Assembly (NCBI GenBank): GCA_944386965.1 | Contig: CALXDE010000121.1 | Location: 1-5,960, forward strand | DNA: 5,960 bases | Source: an uncultured Oscillospiraceae bacterium | GTDB taxonomy: Bacteria; Bacillota_A; Clostridia; Oscillospirales; Oscillospiraceae | Reading direction: 5' to 3' | The notes under the pieces: generated by a model | Told to the model about the DNA's origin: nothing | Database searches by the model: none | What the model saw: only the letters and a program-made list of their open reading frames with translations | Translations under genes and position numbers: made by a program | Shown here: positions 1-5,795 of the stretch, one piece after another | Layout: every line of letters begins with the position of its first letter | How positions within the stretch are numbered: the stretch's first letter is position 1

Positions 1-344
1 CCCAGCCACTCCTTGGACACGATCAGGGTCATCTTCTTCTTGTAGGTGTAGGAGAAGATCTCGCTCTGGTAGAGGCCGCCCTCGATGTTGTCGCTCTTGG
101 CCTTCTTAGCAAAGACCATGGGCACGCCGAACTTCTGGGCGCACACGGTGGCCAGGGCGATGCCGCTGGCCTCGGCGGTGAGGACCATGGTGATGTCGCT
201 GGTGTCAAAGTACTTCTGGAATTCCTCGGCGATGTGCTCCATCAATTTGGTGTCCACCCGGTGGTTGAGAAACCCATCCACCTTGATGATGTTGCCCGGA
301 AGGACCTTTCCCTCCCGACGGATGCGCTCTTGCAGTTCGTGCAT
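1..344 (-). CDS. xpt: Xanthine phosphoribosyltransferase, N-terminal part (cut by window edge)
   Basis: This gene encodes the purine salvage enzyme that joins xanthine to PRPP to give XMP in the cytoplasm. Only the first 114 codons are present, against about 190 residues for the family; the 3' part, including the PRPP-binding loop, lies beyond position 1. The visible protein follows the Xpt pattern: HELQERIRREGKVLPGNIIKVDG, then FLNHRVD (about residues 25-31), LTAEASGIALATV, and GVPMVFAKKAKS. These correspond to FLNHQID, ESSGIAPAV and GVPVVFARKHKS in Bacillus subtilis Xpt. Two in-frame ATGs exist, at 353 and 344. The ribosome binding site AGAGAGG (354-360) abuts the first and sits 9 nt before the second. 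The resulting start MHELQERI also lines up with the known N terminus, so I chose 344. It has its own promoter and a leader of about 60 nt. Alternative: a general type I PRTase, but the FLNH and SGIA segments favour Xpt. Confidence 0.9.
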   Translation of the reverse strand, partial: MHELQERIRREGKVLPGNIIKVDGFLNHRVDTKLMEHIAEEFQKYFDTSDITMVLTAEASGIALATVCAQKFGVPMVFAKKAKSDNIEGGLYQSEIFSYTYKKKMTLIVSKEWL

Positions 345-410
345 GGTGATCATCCTCTCTTTCGTCCAGTGCCGCGGAATGTGTCGGAAAACGGCAGTTG
401 ATTTAGTACC

Positions 411-439
411 ATTATGTCCGCTTTTCCCCCAAATTGCAA
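411..439 (-). promoter_or_regulatory. Sigma-A promoter of xpt
   Basis: Read on the minus strand, the -35 box is TTGCAA (434-439), the spacer is exactly 17 nt and the -10 box is CATAAT (411-416). Transcription would start near 404, leaving only about 60 nt before the xpt start. That is too short to hold a purine riboswitch. Confidence 0.75.
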
Positions 440-496
440 CCCCCAGTATGGCCGAAATCTCCAGAAAGGCCGCCCGCCCGGCAGGTATATTTCCAC

Positions 497-533
497 AAAA
501 AGGCCCGGGTACGGCGGCTTGCCGCATCCGGGC
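497..533 (-). terminator. Intrinsic terminator of the XRE regulator gene
   Basis: On the minus strand, a GCCCGG/CCGGGC stem (528-533 with 503-508) encloses a second GCGG/CCGC stem with a CAAG loop (514-525). The hairpin is followed by CTTTTTG (T-run 497-501). It begins about 19 nt after the XRE stop codon and lies upstream of the xpt promoter, so the two genes are separate transcription units. Confidence 0.7.
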
Positions 534-551
534 GGAAAGAAGGGAAAAGCT

Positions 552-1175
552 TTACCGGTTTTTCAGCGCGCCCAGGGCCATGGCGGCGGCCCCAGGCAGG
601 TGAATCCAGGGGGCACGGAGAATCCAGACCAGCGAGAGGTGAATGGGGAGAGAGGACAGCACAAACCCCAGCAGGGGGAGGAGGAGCCATACGAGGCACC
701 ACGCGAGGCCGCACCAGAACAGGACGCGCCGGGGCCGTCCGGCCATGGGCGGGATGCCGGGCCAGGCATAGAGCGCGGCGATGAGCGTCCAGCCCCCCAG
801 CGTCCAGAGCAGGGGGCGCAGCAGCAGGAGATAGAGCTGGTAGGGCCACATGATGCAGGTGCGCTGGTACCACTCCGCCAGATACGGGAGGGGGAGGTGA
901 TAGACCAGCGCGGCCCCCAGCAGCGCCAGGACAAACCACACCGCCCGGCGGAAGTTCCCCCGGCTCCGGGGCGGAGTGTCGCCCCCCAGCAGGGCGGACA
1001 CATCCGCCTCCAGCGCCCAGGAGAGCAGAGCCAGCGTCTCCAGGTCCGGCTGGGTCTTTCCATTCTCCCAGTTGCTGACGGCCTGGCGGGTGACATGGAC
1101 TTTCTCCGCCAGCGCCTCCTGGGTCAGCCCCAGGGCGGTGCGGCGCTCCCTGAGGTTTTCGGCAAATTTGTTCAT
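552..1175 (-). CDS. XRE-family transcriptional regulator with hydrophobic, probably membrane-spanning C-terminal half
   Basis: The 207-residue protein starts with a Cro/C1-type helix-turn-helix (residues about 6-61): LRERRTALGLTQEALAEK, then the recognition segment VTRQAVSNWENGKTQPD and the closing helix LETLALLSWALEADVSALLGG. This is the common 'XRE plus variable tail' family of Firmicutes. After a short polar linker (65-76) the rest is very hydrophobic, with likely membrane segments near residues 79-96, 112-138, 150-174 and perhaps 186-204, separated by Arg-rich turns such as MAGRPRR. A DNA-binding domain tethered to the membrane suggests a sensor-regulator, but the signal and targets are unknown. 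The start is supported by AAGGAG 7 nt upstream of the ATG. The gene has its own promoter and terminator, with an inverted repeat beside the promoter that could be its own operator. The domain call is firm; the membrane location is inferred from hydrophobicity. Confidence 0.88.
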   Translation of the reverse strand: MNKFAENLRERRTALGLTQEALAEKVHVTRQAVSNWENGKTQPDLETLALLSWALEADVSALLGGDTPPRSRGNFRRAVWFVLALLGAALVYHLPLPYLAEWYQRTCIMWPYQLYLLLLRPLLWTLGGWTLIAALYAWPGIPPMAGRPRRVLFWCGLAWCLVWLLLPLLGFVLSSLPIHLSLVWILRAPWIHLPGAAAMALGALKNR

Positions 1176-1204
1176 GGGGATGCTCCTTCCCTTGGGATGG
1201 CTCC

Positions 1205-1233
1205 ATTGTACCGGACCGGAGAGAAAAAGTCAC
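1205..1233 (-). promoter_or_regulatory. Sigma-A promoter of the XRE regulator gene
   Basis: On the minus strand, -35 GTGACT (1228-1233, four of six consensus bases) and -10 TACAAT (1205-1210) are separated by 17 nt. Transcription would start about 1198, just ahead of the ribosome binding site. Confidence 0.65.
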
Positions 1234-1249
1234 GCAACAAGCCGTTGCG
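1233..1249. promoter_or_regulatory. Inverted repeat CGCAAC-N5-GTTGCG at the XRE promoter (candidate operator)
   Basis: A perfect 6-5-6 inverted repeat abuts and overlaps by one base the upstream edge of the XRE gene's -35 box. Its size and position fit a binding site for a dimeric helix-turn-helix protein. Autoregulation by the adjacent XRE protein is an inference from position only. Confidence 0.4.
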
Positions 1250-1294
1250 CCGGGAAAATTCGAAGGAGAAAAGGGCGCGAACCCGCCAGAGAGG

Positions 1295-1322
1295 AAAAAA
1301 CCGCCGCCCATGCGGGCGGCGG
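1295..1322 (-). terminator. Intrinsic terminator of the nfeD-paraslipin operon
   Basis: On the minus strand, a perfect 9-bp stem CCGCCGCCC/GGGCGGCGG with a GCAT loop (1301-1322) is followed directly by six T residues (1295-1300). It starts 10 nt after the paraslipin stop codon. On the plus strand there is no T-run, so it works in one direction. Confidence 0.9.
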
Positions 1323-1332
1323 CTGGGGCAGG

Positions 1333-2289
1333 TCAGGATTTTGGCGCGGCGGGGTCCTCGGTGTCGAACACCGTTTTGGCCGAGGCGGCCAGCCCCGCCA
1401 GGGACTGGATCTCGCTGGGAATGATGATCTTGGTGGCCTTGCCGTCGGCAGCGGCCTTGAAGGCCTCCAGCGCCCGGAGCTTGATCACCCCGTCGCCGGG
1501 GTCGGCCTCGTTGAGGAATTTGATGGCGTCGGCGGTGGCCTGCTGGACCTTGAGAATGGCCTCCGCCTCCGCCTCGGCGGCCATGATGCGGGCGGTCTTG
1601 TCCGCCTCGGCGGCCATGATCTTGGCCTGCTTGGCGGCGTCGGCCTTGAGAATGACGGACTGCTTTTCGCCCTCGGCCACCAGGATCTGGGACTGCTTCT
1701 GCCCCTCAGCCTGGAGGATGGCCTCCCGGCGCTCCCGCTCGGCCTTCATCTGTTTCTCCATGGCGTCCTGAATCTCCCGGGGCGGGATGATGCTCTTGAG
1801 CTCCACGCGGTTGACCTTGATGCCCCAGGGGTCCGTGGCCTCGTCCAGGATGGAGCGCATCTTGGTGTTGATGTGATCCCGGCTGGTGAGAGCCTGATCC
1901 AGCTCCAGATCGCCGATGATGTTGCGCAGGGTGGTGGCCGTCAGGTTCTCGATGGCGCTCATGGGGTGCTCCACGCCGTAGGTGTAGAGCTTGGGGTCGG
2001 TGATCTGGAGATAGATCACCGTGTCGATCTGCATGGTCACGTTGTCCTTGGTGATGACAGGCTGGGGGGCGAAGTCCACCACCTGCTCCTTCAGGCTCAC
2101 CCGCTTGACCACCCGCTCGATGAAGGGGATCTTAAAGTGGAGCCCCACCTGCCACACGGCGGAGAAGGCCCCCAGGCGCTCCACCACAAAGGCACGGGAC
2201 TGCTGCACCACATAGATGCAGCGCACGGCGACGATCAGCAGCAGAATGACGACGATGAGAATGGGCAGGAACGTCAGATTGATGGGCAT
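1333..2289 (-). CDS. SPFH/band 7 membrane protein, paraslipin (stomatin-like, QmcA type)
   Basis: This is a 318-residue stomatin/prohibitin/flotillin-family protein, a membrane scaffold that forms large oligomers and organises membrane domains or proteases. It has one N-terminal membrane helix (residues about 5-27), then the band 7 domain (about 25-180) with VVERLGAF, GLHFKIPFIERV, LKEQVVDFAPQPVITKDNV, TLRNIIGDLELDQALTSRD, and the helix WGIKVNRVELKSIIPPREIQDAM. A long Ala/Glu/Lys-rich coiled coil follows (about 175-255). Residues 194-248 can be laid out as five 11-residue repeats (AEGQKQSQILV, AEGEKQSVILK and so on). The end carries ATKIIIPSEIQSLAG, close to the IIIPS..Q.LAG segment I recall from paraslipins. 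AAGGAGG lies 7 nt before the ATG. It is the second gene after nfeD, 46 nt apart, the usual nfeD-slipin pairing, and is followed by a strong terminator. Length is normal for the family. Confidence 0.92.
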   Translation of the reverse strand: MPINLTFLPILIVVILLLIVAVRCIYVVQQSRAFVVERLGAFSAVWQVGLHFKIPFIERVVKRVSLKEQVVDFAPQPVITKDNVTMQIDTVIYLQITDPKLYTYGVEHPMSAIENLTATTLRNIIGDLELDQALTSRDHINTKMRSILDEATDPWGIKVNRVELKSIIPPREIQDAMEKQMKAERERREAILQAEGQKQSQILVAEGEKQSVILKADAAKQAKIMAAEADKTARIMAAEAEAEAILKVQQATADAIKFLNEADPGDGVIKLRALEAFKAAADGKATKIIIPSEIQSLAGLAASAKTVFDTEDPAAPKS

Positions 2290-2335
2290 AGCATTTCCTC
2301 CTTACACAGCACAATACAAAATGGAATATCCGCTT

Positions 2336-2803
2336 TTACCGCGGCAGGCCGGATGGCGCGGCGGAGGGGCACGCGGCCGCTTCCGTCACCATGAGCTTGA
2401 CGCCCTCCACCGCCTGAGCCCGCACCAGTGTGCCGGCGGGGATGGGCTCGCCGCCCAGGCTGCGGGCAGTCCAGGTCTTGCCGTCCACATACACCGCGCC
2501 GGTTCCGGCGAGGTTGTCAATGTCCTCCGTGACCTCGCAGGTCTTTCCCAGGACCCGGTCGGTATTGGTGGGGACGGGGCGCTTTTTCAGCAGCCTTTTT
2601 GCCAGAGGCCGGGTCAGGGCCAGAGACAGGGCGCTGGCCAGGATAAAAATGGTCACCTGGAGCCAGAGCGGGGCGCCCAGAGCGGAGGCGATCAGCGCCG
2701 CCAGCGCTCCAACGGCAAACCAGATGGAGGTGAGACTTACCGTGGCGGCCTCCGCCACCCCAAAGACGACGCAGGCGGCCAGCCAGAAGTACATGGGTCC
2801 CAC
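2336..2803 (-). CDS. NfeD-family membrane protein
   Basis: This 155-residue short-form NfeD protein has two to three hydrophobic segments (residues about 3-21, 25-43 and 47-66), a basic stretch (RPLAKRLLKKRP), then a soluble C-terminal OB-fold domain (about 83-141). The domain shows the family pattern G(K)TCEVTEDIDN, GAVYVDGKTWTARS, PIPAGTLVRAQAVEGVKLMV. NfeD proteins partner with SPFH/slipin proteins, and the paraslipin gene follows directly in the same operon. It lacks the ClpP-like protease domain of long NfeDs. The start is a GTG at 2803: AAAGGAGG (2811-2818) sits 7 nt before it, whereas the next in-frame ATG (2794) would be 16 nt away. The last dozen residues (ACPSAAPSGLPR) look like a disordered tail. 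The exact function is unknown; a role in membrane homeostasis together with the slipin is inferred. Confidence 0.88.
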   Translation of the reverse strand: MGPMYFWLAACVVFGVAEAATVSLTSIWFAVGALAALIASALGAPLWLQVTIFILASALSLALTRPLAKRLLKKRPVPTNTDRVLGKTCEVTEDIDNLAGTGAVYVDGKTWTARSLGGEPIPAGTLVRAQAVEGVKLMVTEAAACPSAAPSGLPR

Positions 2804-2833
2804 AGGGGTGCCTCCTTTCCTGAGACTATTTGT

Positions 2834-2844
2834 ATTCTACCATA
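2834..2844 (-). promoter_or_regulatory. Extended -10 promoter of the nfeD-paraslipin operon
   Basis: On the minus strand the sequence TATGG-TAGAAT gives a good -10 box (2834-2839) preceded by the TRTGn extension (2840-2844). No good -35 box is found 16-18 nt upstream, which fits an extended -10 promoter. Transcription would start about 2827, shortly before the ribosome binding site. Confidence 0.55.
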
Positions 2845-2906
2845 GCGCCGGAGAAAACACCACTGTTATTTTCCACCGAAATGGCTGTGGGCGCCTCCGG
2901 CGGCCA

Positions 2907-2935
2907 TTGCAATTTTCCGTCTTCTCGGCTATACT
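2907..2935 (+). promoter_or_regulatory. Sigma-A promoter of the THUMP methyltransferase gene
   Basis: -35 TTGCAA (2907-2912), a 17-nt spacer and -10 TATACT (2930-2935) give a start near 2942. This promoter is divergent from that of nfeD, about 65 bp away, and the two do not overlap. Confidence 0.75.
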
Positions 2936-2972
2936 GAAAAAAGTCAGTAAAAAATTGGTAAGGAGAAGGATT

Positions 2973-4088
2973 ATGCCCACATTTGCGGTGCCCTGCCTCT
3001 TCGGCCTGGAGGGCCTGGTGGGGGATGAGATCAGAAAACTGGGTCTGGAGGAGGTCCGGGTGGAAACCGGGCGGGTGCTGTGCCAGGGGAGCCTGGGAGA
3101 TCTGGCCCGGCTGAACATCAACCTGCGCTGCGGCGAACGGGTGCTGGTACTCCTGGGACGGTATACGGCGCGGACCTTTGAGGAGCTGTTTGACTGCGTC
3201 AAGGCGGTCCCCTGGGAGGACTATATCCCCGCTGACGGGCAGTTCCCTGTGAAGGGGCACAGCCTGAATTCCCAGCTCCACTCCGTCCCCGCCTGTCAGG
3301 CCATGGTGAAAAAGGCGGCGGCCGCGCGCCTGGGGGAGAAGTACGGCCTGGTGACCCTGCCGGAGACAGGGGAGAAGTACCAGATCCAGTTCGCCCTCCA
3401 CAGCGACGAGCTGTCCCTGTATCTGGATACCACAGGGCCGGGCCTCCACAAGCGGGGCTACCGGGCGGTGGGCGTGGAGGCCCCCCTGCGGGAGACTCTG
3501 GCCGCGGCCATGGTGGTTCTCAGCCGGTACCGGGGAAAGGACCCCTTCCGGGACCCCTTCTGCGGCAGCGGCACCATCCCCATTGAGGCGGCCCTCATCG
3601 CCAAAAACCGGGCCCCAGGCCTGGACCGGCGGTTCGACGCCCAGAGGTGGCCTGTCGTCCCCGCCTCCGCCTGGATGGACGCGGCGCAGGAGGCGGAGGA
3701 CAAGGAGTTCCACGGGCGCTACGATATCTGGGGCGGTGACATCGATCCCAAAGCCGTCGCCATTGCCCGGGACAACGCCCGGAAGGCCGGGGTGGAGGAC
3801 TGTGTCCGCATTGAGCGGGCCGACGCGGCCAATCTCCGCTGCGTCGGGGAGTACGGTCAGGTGGTGACCAATCCGCCCTACGGTGAGCGGCTGCTGGAAA
3901 AGCAGGAGGCGGAGGCGCTTTACCGCGCCTTTGGAAAGGTCTATCGGGAGATCCCGGAGAAGTGGCGGGTGCTGGTGCTCACCAGCCACCCGGAGTTTGA
4001 GAAGTTCTTCGGCCGCAAAGCGGAGAAAAAGAGAAAGCTCTATAACGGGATGCTCAAGTGCGACCTGTATTTCTTCCAGCGCCGGTAA
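2973..4088 (+). CDS. THUMP-domain 23S rRNA guanine-N2 methyltransferase-like protein (RlmL N-half / YpsC type)
   Basis: This 371-residue SAM-dependent RNA methyltransferase probably modifies large-subunit rRNA. The N terminus (MPTFAVPCLFGLEGLVGDEIRKLG) is the ferredoxin-like part typical of the family. A THUMP RNA-binding region follows (about 45-155), ending in LYLDTTGPGLHKRGYR, and then the Rossmann methyltransferase domain. The domain shows APLRETLAAAMV, the SAM motif DPFCGSGTIPIEAALIA (194-210), GGDIDPKAVAIARDNA (motif II, 254-269), and the catalytic NPPYGERL (300-307) of N2-guanine/N6-adenine type enzymes. It matches the family architecture and length of B. subtilis YpsC (about 385 residues) and the N-terminal half of E. 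coli RlmL; the second RlmL domain (RlmK part) is absent, as usual in Firmicutes. AAGGAG lies 7 nt before the ATG at 2973. The frame is open further upstream, but that stretch crosses the promoter and nfeD and is not coding. The exact target base is not shown by the sequence. Confidence 0.93.
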   Translation: MPTFAVPCLFGLEGLVGDEIRKLGLEEVRVETGRVLCQGSLGDLARLNINLRCGERVLVLLGRYTARTFEELFDCVKAVPWEDYIPADGQFPVKGHSLNSQLHSVPACQAMVKKAAAARLGEKYGLVTLPETGEKYQIQFALHSDELSLYLDTTGPGLHKRGYRAVGVEAPLRETLAAAMVVLSRYRGKDPFRDPFCGSGTIPIEAALIAKNRAPGLDRRFDAQRWPVVPASAWMDAAQEAEDKEFHGRYDIWGGDIDPKAVAIARDNARKAGVEDCVRIERADAANLRCVGEYGQVVTNPPYGERLLEKQEAEALYRAFGKVYREIPEKWRVLVLTSHPEFEKFFGRKAEKKRKLYNGMLKCDLYFFQRR

Positions 4089-4127
4089 GGGAGCAGGGAC
4101 ACGGGAGCAGCGAAGGAGAGGGATGCG

Positions 4128-5069
4128 GTGCGCCATATCTTCATCATCAATCCCATAGCCGGCGGGCGGGACAGCACGCCCCGGATCATGGGGCAGGCCA
4201 GGACCCTTCAGGAGCGGCATGGCGTCGATTTCCAGTGCATCCTGACCCGCCGCCCCGGCCACGCCATGGAAACCAGCCGTGCCCTGGCTGAGAGCGGGGA
4301 GGACCTGCGCTTTTACGCCTGCGGCGGGGACGGCACGGTCAATGAGGTGGCCAACGGCATCCTGGGATTTCCCAACGCCGCCATGACCTGCGTCCCGGTG
4401 GGGACAGGCAACGATTTTTTGAAAAACTTTGGCCCGGAGATGGCCGGACGCTTCCGGAATGTGGAGGCGCTGTGGAACGGCCCGGCGTTTCCCCTGGACG
4501 CCATCGACTGCAACGGCAGGATTGCCCTGACCATCGCCTGCTCCGGCATCGACGCCCAAATCGCCGACAGTGTCCACCGCTACAGCGGAAGGCCCCTGCT
4601 GGGAGGGCGGGGCAGCTATCTGGCCTCGGTGGCGGTCAATTTTCTCTTTCACGACATCGGCCACCGGTGGACGGTGACCCTGGACGACGAGGTGATCACC
4701 GGCAGCTTCGCCCTGGTTTCCGTGTGCAACGGCCGGCACTACGGCGGCGGCTCCACCCCGGTGCCCCGGGCGAGGATGGACGATGGGGTGCTGGAGACGA
4801 TCCTGGTGCGGACGGTGGGGAAGGTGACCTTTGCCCGGCTGTTCCCGGCCTACTCCGCCGGGGAATGCTGGAAGTTTCCGGACATTGCCCGGGTGGTCCG
4901 GGCGAAGCGGGTCCGCATCCAGTCCGAGGAGCGGATCGTCACCTGCCTGGACGGGGAGAGTCTGTATTCCCACGACGTGACGCTGACCCTCAGCGCGAAA
5001 AAGGTCAATTTTTTCGGTCCCGCCGGCTGTGATCCCAATGCCACCGCCCGGGACGCCGGTACTTTGTGA
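4128..5069 (+). CDS. Diacylglycerol kinase-like lipid kinase (YegS/BmrU/DagK family)
   Basis: This 313-residue ATP-dependent lipid kinase phosphorylates a diacylglycerol-like lipid, probably at the inner face of the membrane, for phospholipid recycling. The family landmarks are in order: HIFIINPIAGG (residues 3-13), CGGDGTVNEVANGILG (65-80, nucleotide-binding GGDGT loop), PVGTGNDFLKNF (90-101), ACSGIDAQIADSV, then the second domain with CNGRHYGGGSTPVPRARMDDGVLE (200-223) and the C-terminal DGES (275-278). The start is GTG at 4128: AAGGAG (4113-4118) is 9 nt upstream, and the nearby ATG at 4123 is in another frame. It begins 39 nt after the methyltransferase stop with no terminator or promoter visible between them, so the two are probably one operon. 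The true lipid substrate (diacylglycerol, undecaprenol or another) cannot be read from the sequence. The C-terminal extension after KVNFFG is short and unconserved-looking. Confidence 0.92.
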   Translation: MRHIFIINPIAGGRDSTPRIMGQARTLQERHGVDFQCILTRRPGHAMETSRALAESGEDLRFYACGGDGTVNEVANGILGFPNAAMTCVPVGTGNDFLKNFGPEMAGRFRNVEALWNGPAFPLDAIDCNGRIALTIACSGIDAQIADSVHRYSGRPLLGGRGSYLASVAVNFLFHDIGHRWTVTLDDEVITGSFALVSVCNGRHYGGGSTPVPRARMDDGVLETILVRTVGKVTFARLFPAYSAGECWKFPDIARVVRAKRVRIQSEERIVTCLDGESLYSHDVTLTLSAKKVNFFGPAGCDPNATARDAGTL

Positions 5070-5084
5070 ACAAATTGTAAAAGC

Positions 5085-5136
5085 AGAAAATTTTCTCCAA
5101 AATCCTCTTTACAAAATGGAACAGACGGGGTATTAT
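5085..5136 (+). promoter_or_regulatory. Sigma-A promoter of groES with AT-rich upstream tract
   Basis: -35 TTTACA (5108-5113), a 17-nt spacer and -10 TATTAT (5131-5136) predict a start near 5142-5143. Upstream lies an AT-rich stretch with a perfect 12-nt palindrome AGAAAATTTTCT (5085-5096), which could serve as an UP element. The predicted start falls at the left edge of the extended CIRCE repeat, so a bound repressor would block initiation. Confidence 0.85.
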
Positions 5137-5140
5137 AAGG

Positions 5141-5179
5141 GCAGCGTTAGCACTCGGATATTTTGAGTGCTAACGCTGC
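5141..5179 (+). promoter_or_regulatory. CIRCE operator (HrcA binding site) with extended arms
   Basis: The core is a perfect TTAGCACTC-N9-GAGTGCTAA (5147-5173), identical to the CIRCE consensus bound by the heat-shock repressor HrcA. HrcA itself is kept active by GroE, which makes a feedback loop. Here the complementarity goes on by six more bases on each side (GCAGCG at 5141-5146, CGCTGC at 5174-5179), giving 15-bp perfect arms around the 9-nt centre. It sits between the groES promoter and the groES ribosome binding site and would also be a strong hairpin in the 5' leader. Confidence 0.97.
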
Positions 5180-5226
5180 TGGAAAGTTTATCAGAAAATA
5201 AAAATAGATTTTGGAGGAATGCGACT

Positions 5227-5511
5227 ATGAAACTCACCCCTTTGGCAGACCGTGTGGTGCTGAAGATGATGGAGGCGGAGGAAACCACCAAGGGCGGCAT
5301 CATCCTGACCGCTTCCGCGAAGGAGAAGCCCTCTGTGGCTGAGGTTATCTCCGTGGGCCCCGGCGGCAAGGTGGACGGCAAGGACGTGGTCATGACCGTC
5401 AAGCCCGGCGACAAGGTCATCACCGAGAAGTACTCCGGCTCTACCGTGAAGATCGAGGACGAGGAGTATGTCATCGTCCGGCTGGGCGATATCATCGCCA
5501 TCGTGGAGTAA
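5227..5511 (+). CDS. groES: Co-chaperonin GroES (Hsp10)
   Basis: GroES is the heptameric lid that closes the GroEL folding chamber in the cytoplasm. The 94-residue product has the normal length and the whole family pattern: MKLTPLADRVVLKMMEAEETT, the mobile loop with GGIIL (residues 23-27, the GroEL contact), AEVISVGPGGKVDGK, VKPGDKVITEKYSG, and the end EYVIVRLGDIIAIVE. The ATG at 5227 is preceded by GGAGG (5213-5217) at 9 nt. The frame is open 20 codons further upstream, but that would start inside the CIRCE repeat, so the shorter start is right. Control by HrcA through CIRCE is clear from the leader. A groEL gene is expected next; the window ends at a similar ribosome binding site 440 nt downstream, an unusually wide gap explained by the inserted structured element. 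Confidence 0.97.
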   Translation: MKLTPLADRVVLKMMEAEETTKGGIILTASAKEKPSVAEVISVGPGGKVDGKDVVMTVKPGDKVITEKYSGSTVKIEDEEYVIVRLGDIIAIVE

Positions 5512-5519
5512 TTCTTTCC

Positions 5520-5539
5520 AGGGGGGACCAGTCCCCCCT
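5520..5539. repeat. Perfect G6/C6 hairpin just after groES
   Basis: AGGGGGGA/TCCCCCCT form an 8-bp stem around a CCAG loop, starting 9 nt after the groES stop. There is no T-run behind it, so it is not a standard intrinsic terminator, although it could protect the groES mRNA end or slow the polymerase. Its right arm is also the left terminal inverted repeat of the larger element. Confidence 0.7.
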
Positions 5540-5543
5540 AGAT

Positions 5544-5579
5544 CCGGAGCCGCCGCGCCGAGCGGCACAACGGCTCCGG
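5544..5579. repeat. Nested hairpin at the left end of the element
   Basis: The outer arms CCGGAGCC (5544-5551) and GGCTCCGG (5572-5579) are perfectly complementary. Inside, GCCGC (5552-5556) pairs with GCGGC (5562-5566) around a 5-nt loop, with a one-sided ACAAC bulge. Confidence 0.7.
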
Positions 5580-5580
5580 T

Positions 5581-5671
5581 ACCCCCCTCGCCTTTGCACG
5601 GCAAAGGCGGCCCTGGCCGACTGCGGCCAGGGGCAGCGGTGTCCTCCGCAGGCGCATGTCCTGCTCCGGAC
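5581..5671. repeat. Structured repeat unit 1 (three hairpins)
   Basis: After a C-run (5582-5587), hairpin a is CGCCTTTGC/GCAAAGGCG (5589-5609, 9 bp, ACG loop). Hairpin b is CCCTGGCC/GGCCAGGG (5611-5632, 8 bp, 6-nt loop). Hairpin c (5641-5671) is GTCC-TCC-GCAGG, loop CGCATGT, CCTGC-TCC-GGAC, with a symmetric internal TCC/TCC loop. The loop and its flanking AGG/CCT are the same as in unit 2. This unit is the most divergent of the three. Confidence 0.6.
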
Positions 5672-5762
5672 GCCCCCACCACCAGTGACGTCGGTCACTG
5701 GTGACGCCGCCCCGGGCGGCTGGGTCAAAGTGTTTTTCCGAGGCGCATGTCCTCGGAAAAAC
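5672..5762. repeat. Structured repeat unit 2 (three hairpins)
   Basis: After CCCCC (5673-5677), hairpin a is CACCAGTGAC/GTCACTGGTG (5680-5703, 10 bp, GTCG loop). Hairpin b is GCCGCC/GGCGGC (5706-5720, CCG loop). The linker GGTCAAAGTG leads into hairpin c, GTTTTTCCGAGG/CCTCGGAAAAAC (5732-5762, perfect 12 bp) with loop CGCATGT. The linker and the arms of hairpin c are shared with unit 3. Confidence 0.75.
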
Positions 5763-5768
5763 GGATAA

Positions 5769-5790
5769 AAAAGGGAGCACATCCCCCTTT
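5769..5790. repeat. Weak spacer hairpin between units 2 and 3
   Basis: AAAGGG (5770-5775) and CCCTTT (5785-5790) can pair around a 9-nt loop in the roughly 30-nt spacer between units 2 and 3. This spacer has no counterpart between units 1 and 2. Confidence 0.4.
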
Positions 5791-5795
5791 GGATT

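Noticed and set aside
354..551. Purine or other riboswitch, or small gene, between xpt and the XRE gene
   Set aside because: The interval is accounted for by the XRE terminator (497-533) and the xpt promoter (411-439). The remaining leader is too short, and no ribosome binding site with a small frame was seen.
976..2394. A 472-codon plus-strand open frame opposite the XRE and paraslipin genes
   Set aside because: It runs across a terminator and two real genes. Its Leu/Gly/Asp/His-rich product mirrors the opposite strand and has no recognisable domain.
2430..2972. Upstream extension of the methyltransferase frame into the nfeD gene
   Set aside because: It crosses the sigma-A promoter at 2907-2935. 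The ATG at 2973 has a well-placed ribosome binding site and gives the exact family N terminus.
2826..4973. A 715-codon minus-strand open frame opposite the methyltransferase and lipid kinase genes
   Set aside because: The plus-strand frames carry complete family motifs there. Long antisense frames without stops are common in GC-rich genes, and this one is a low-complexity Pro/Gly/Arg/His-rich product.
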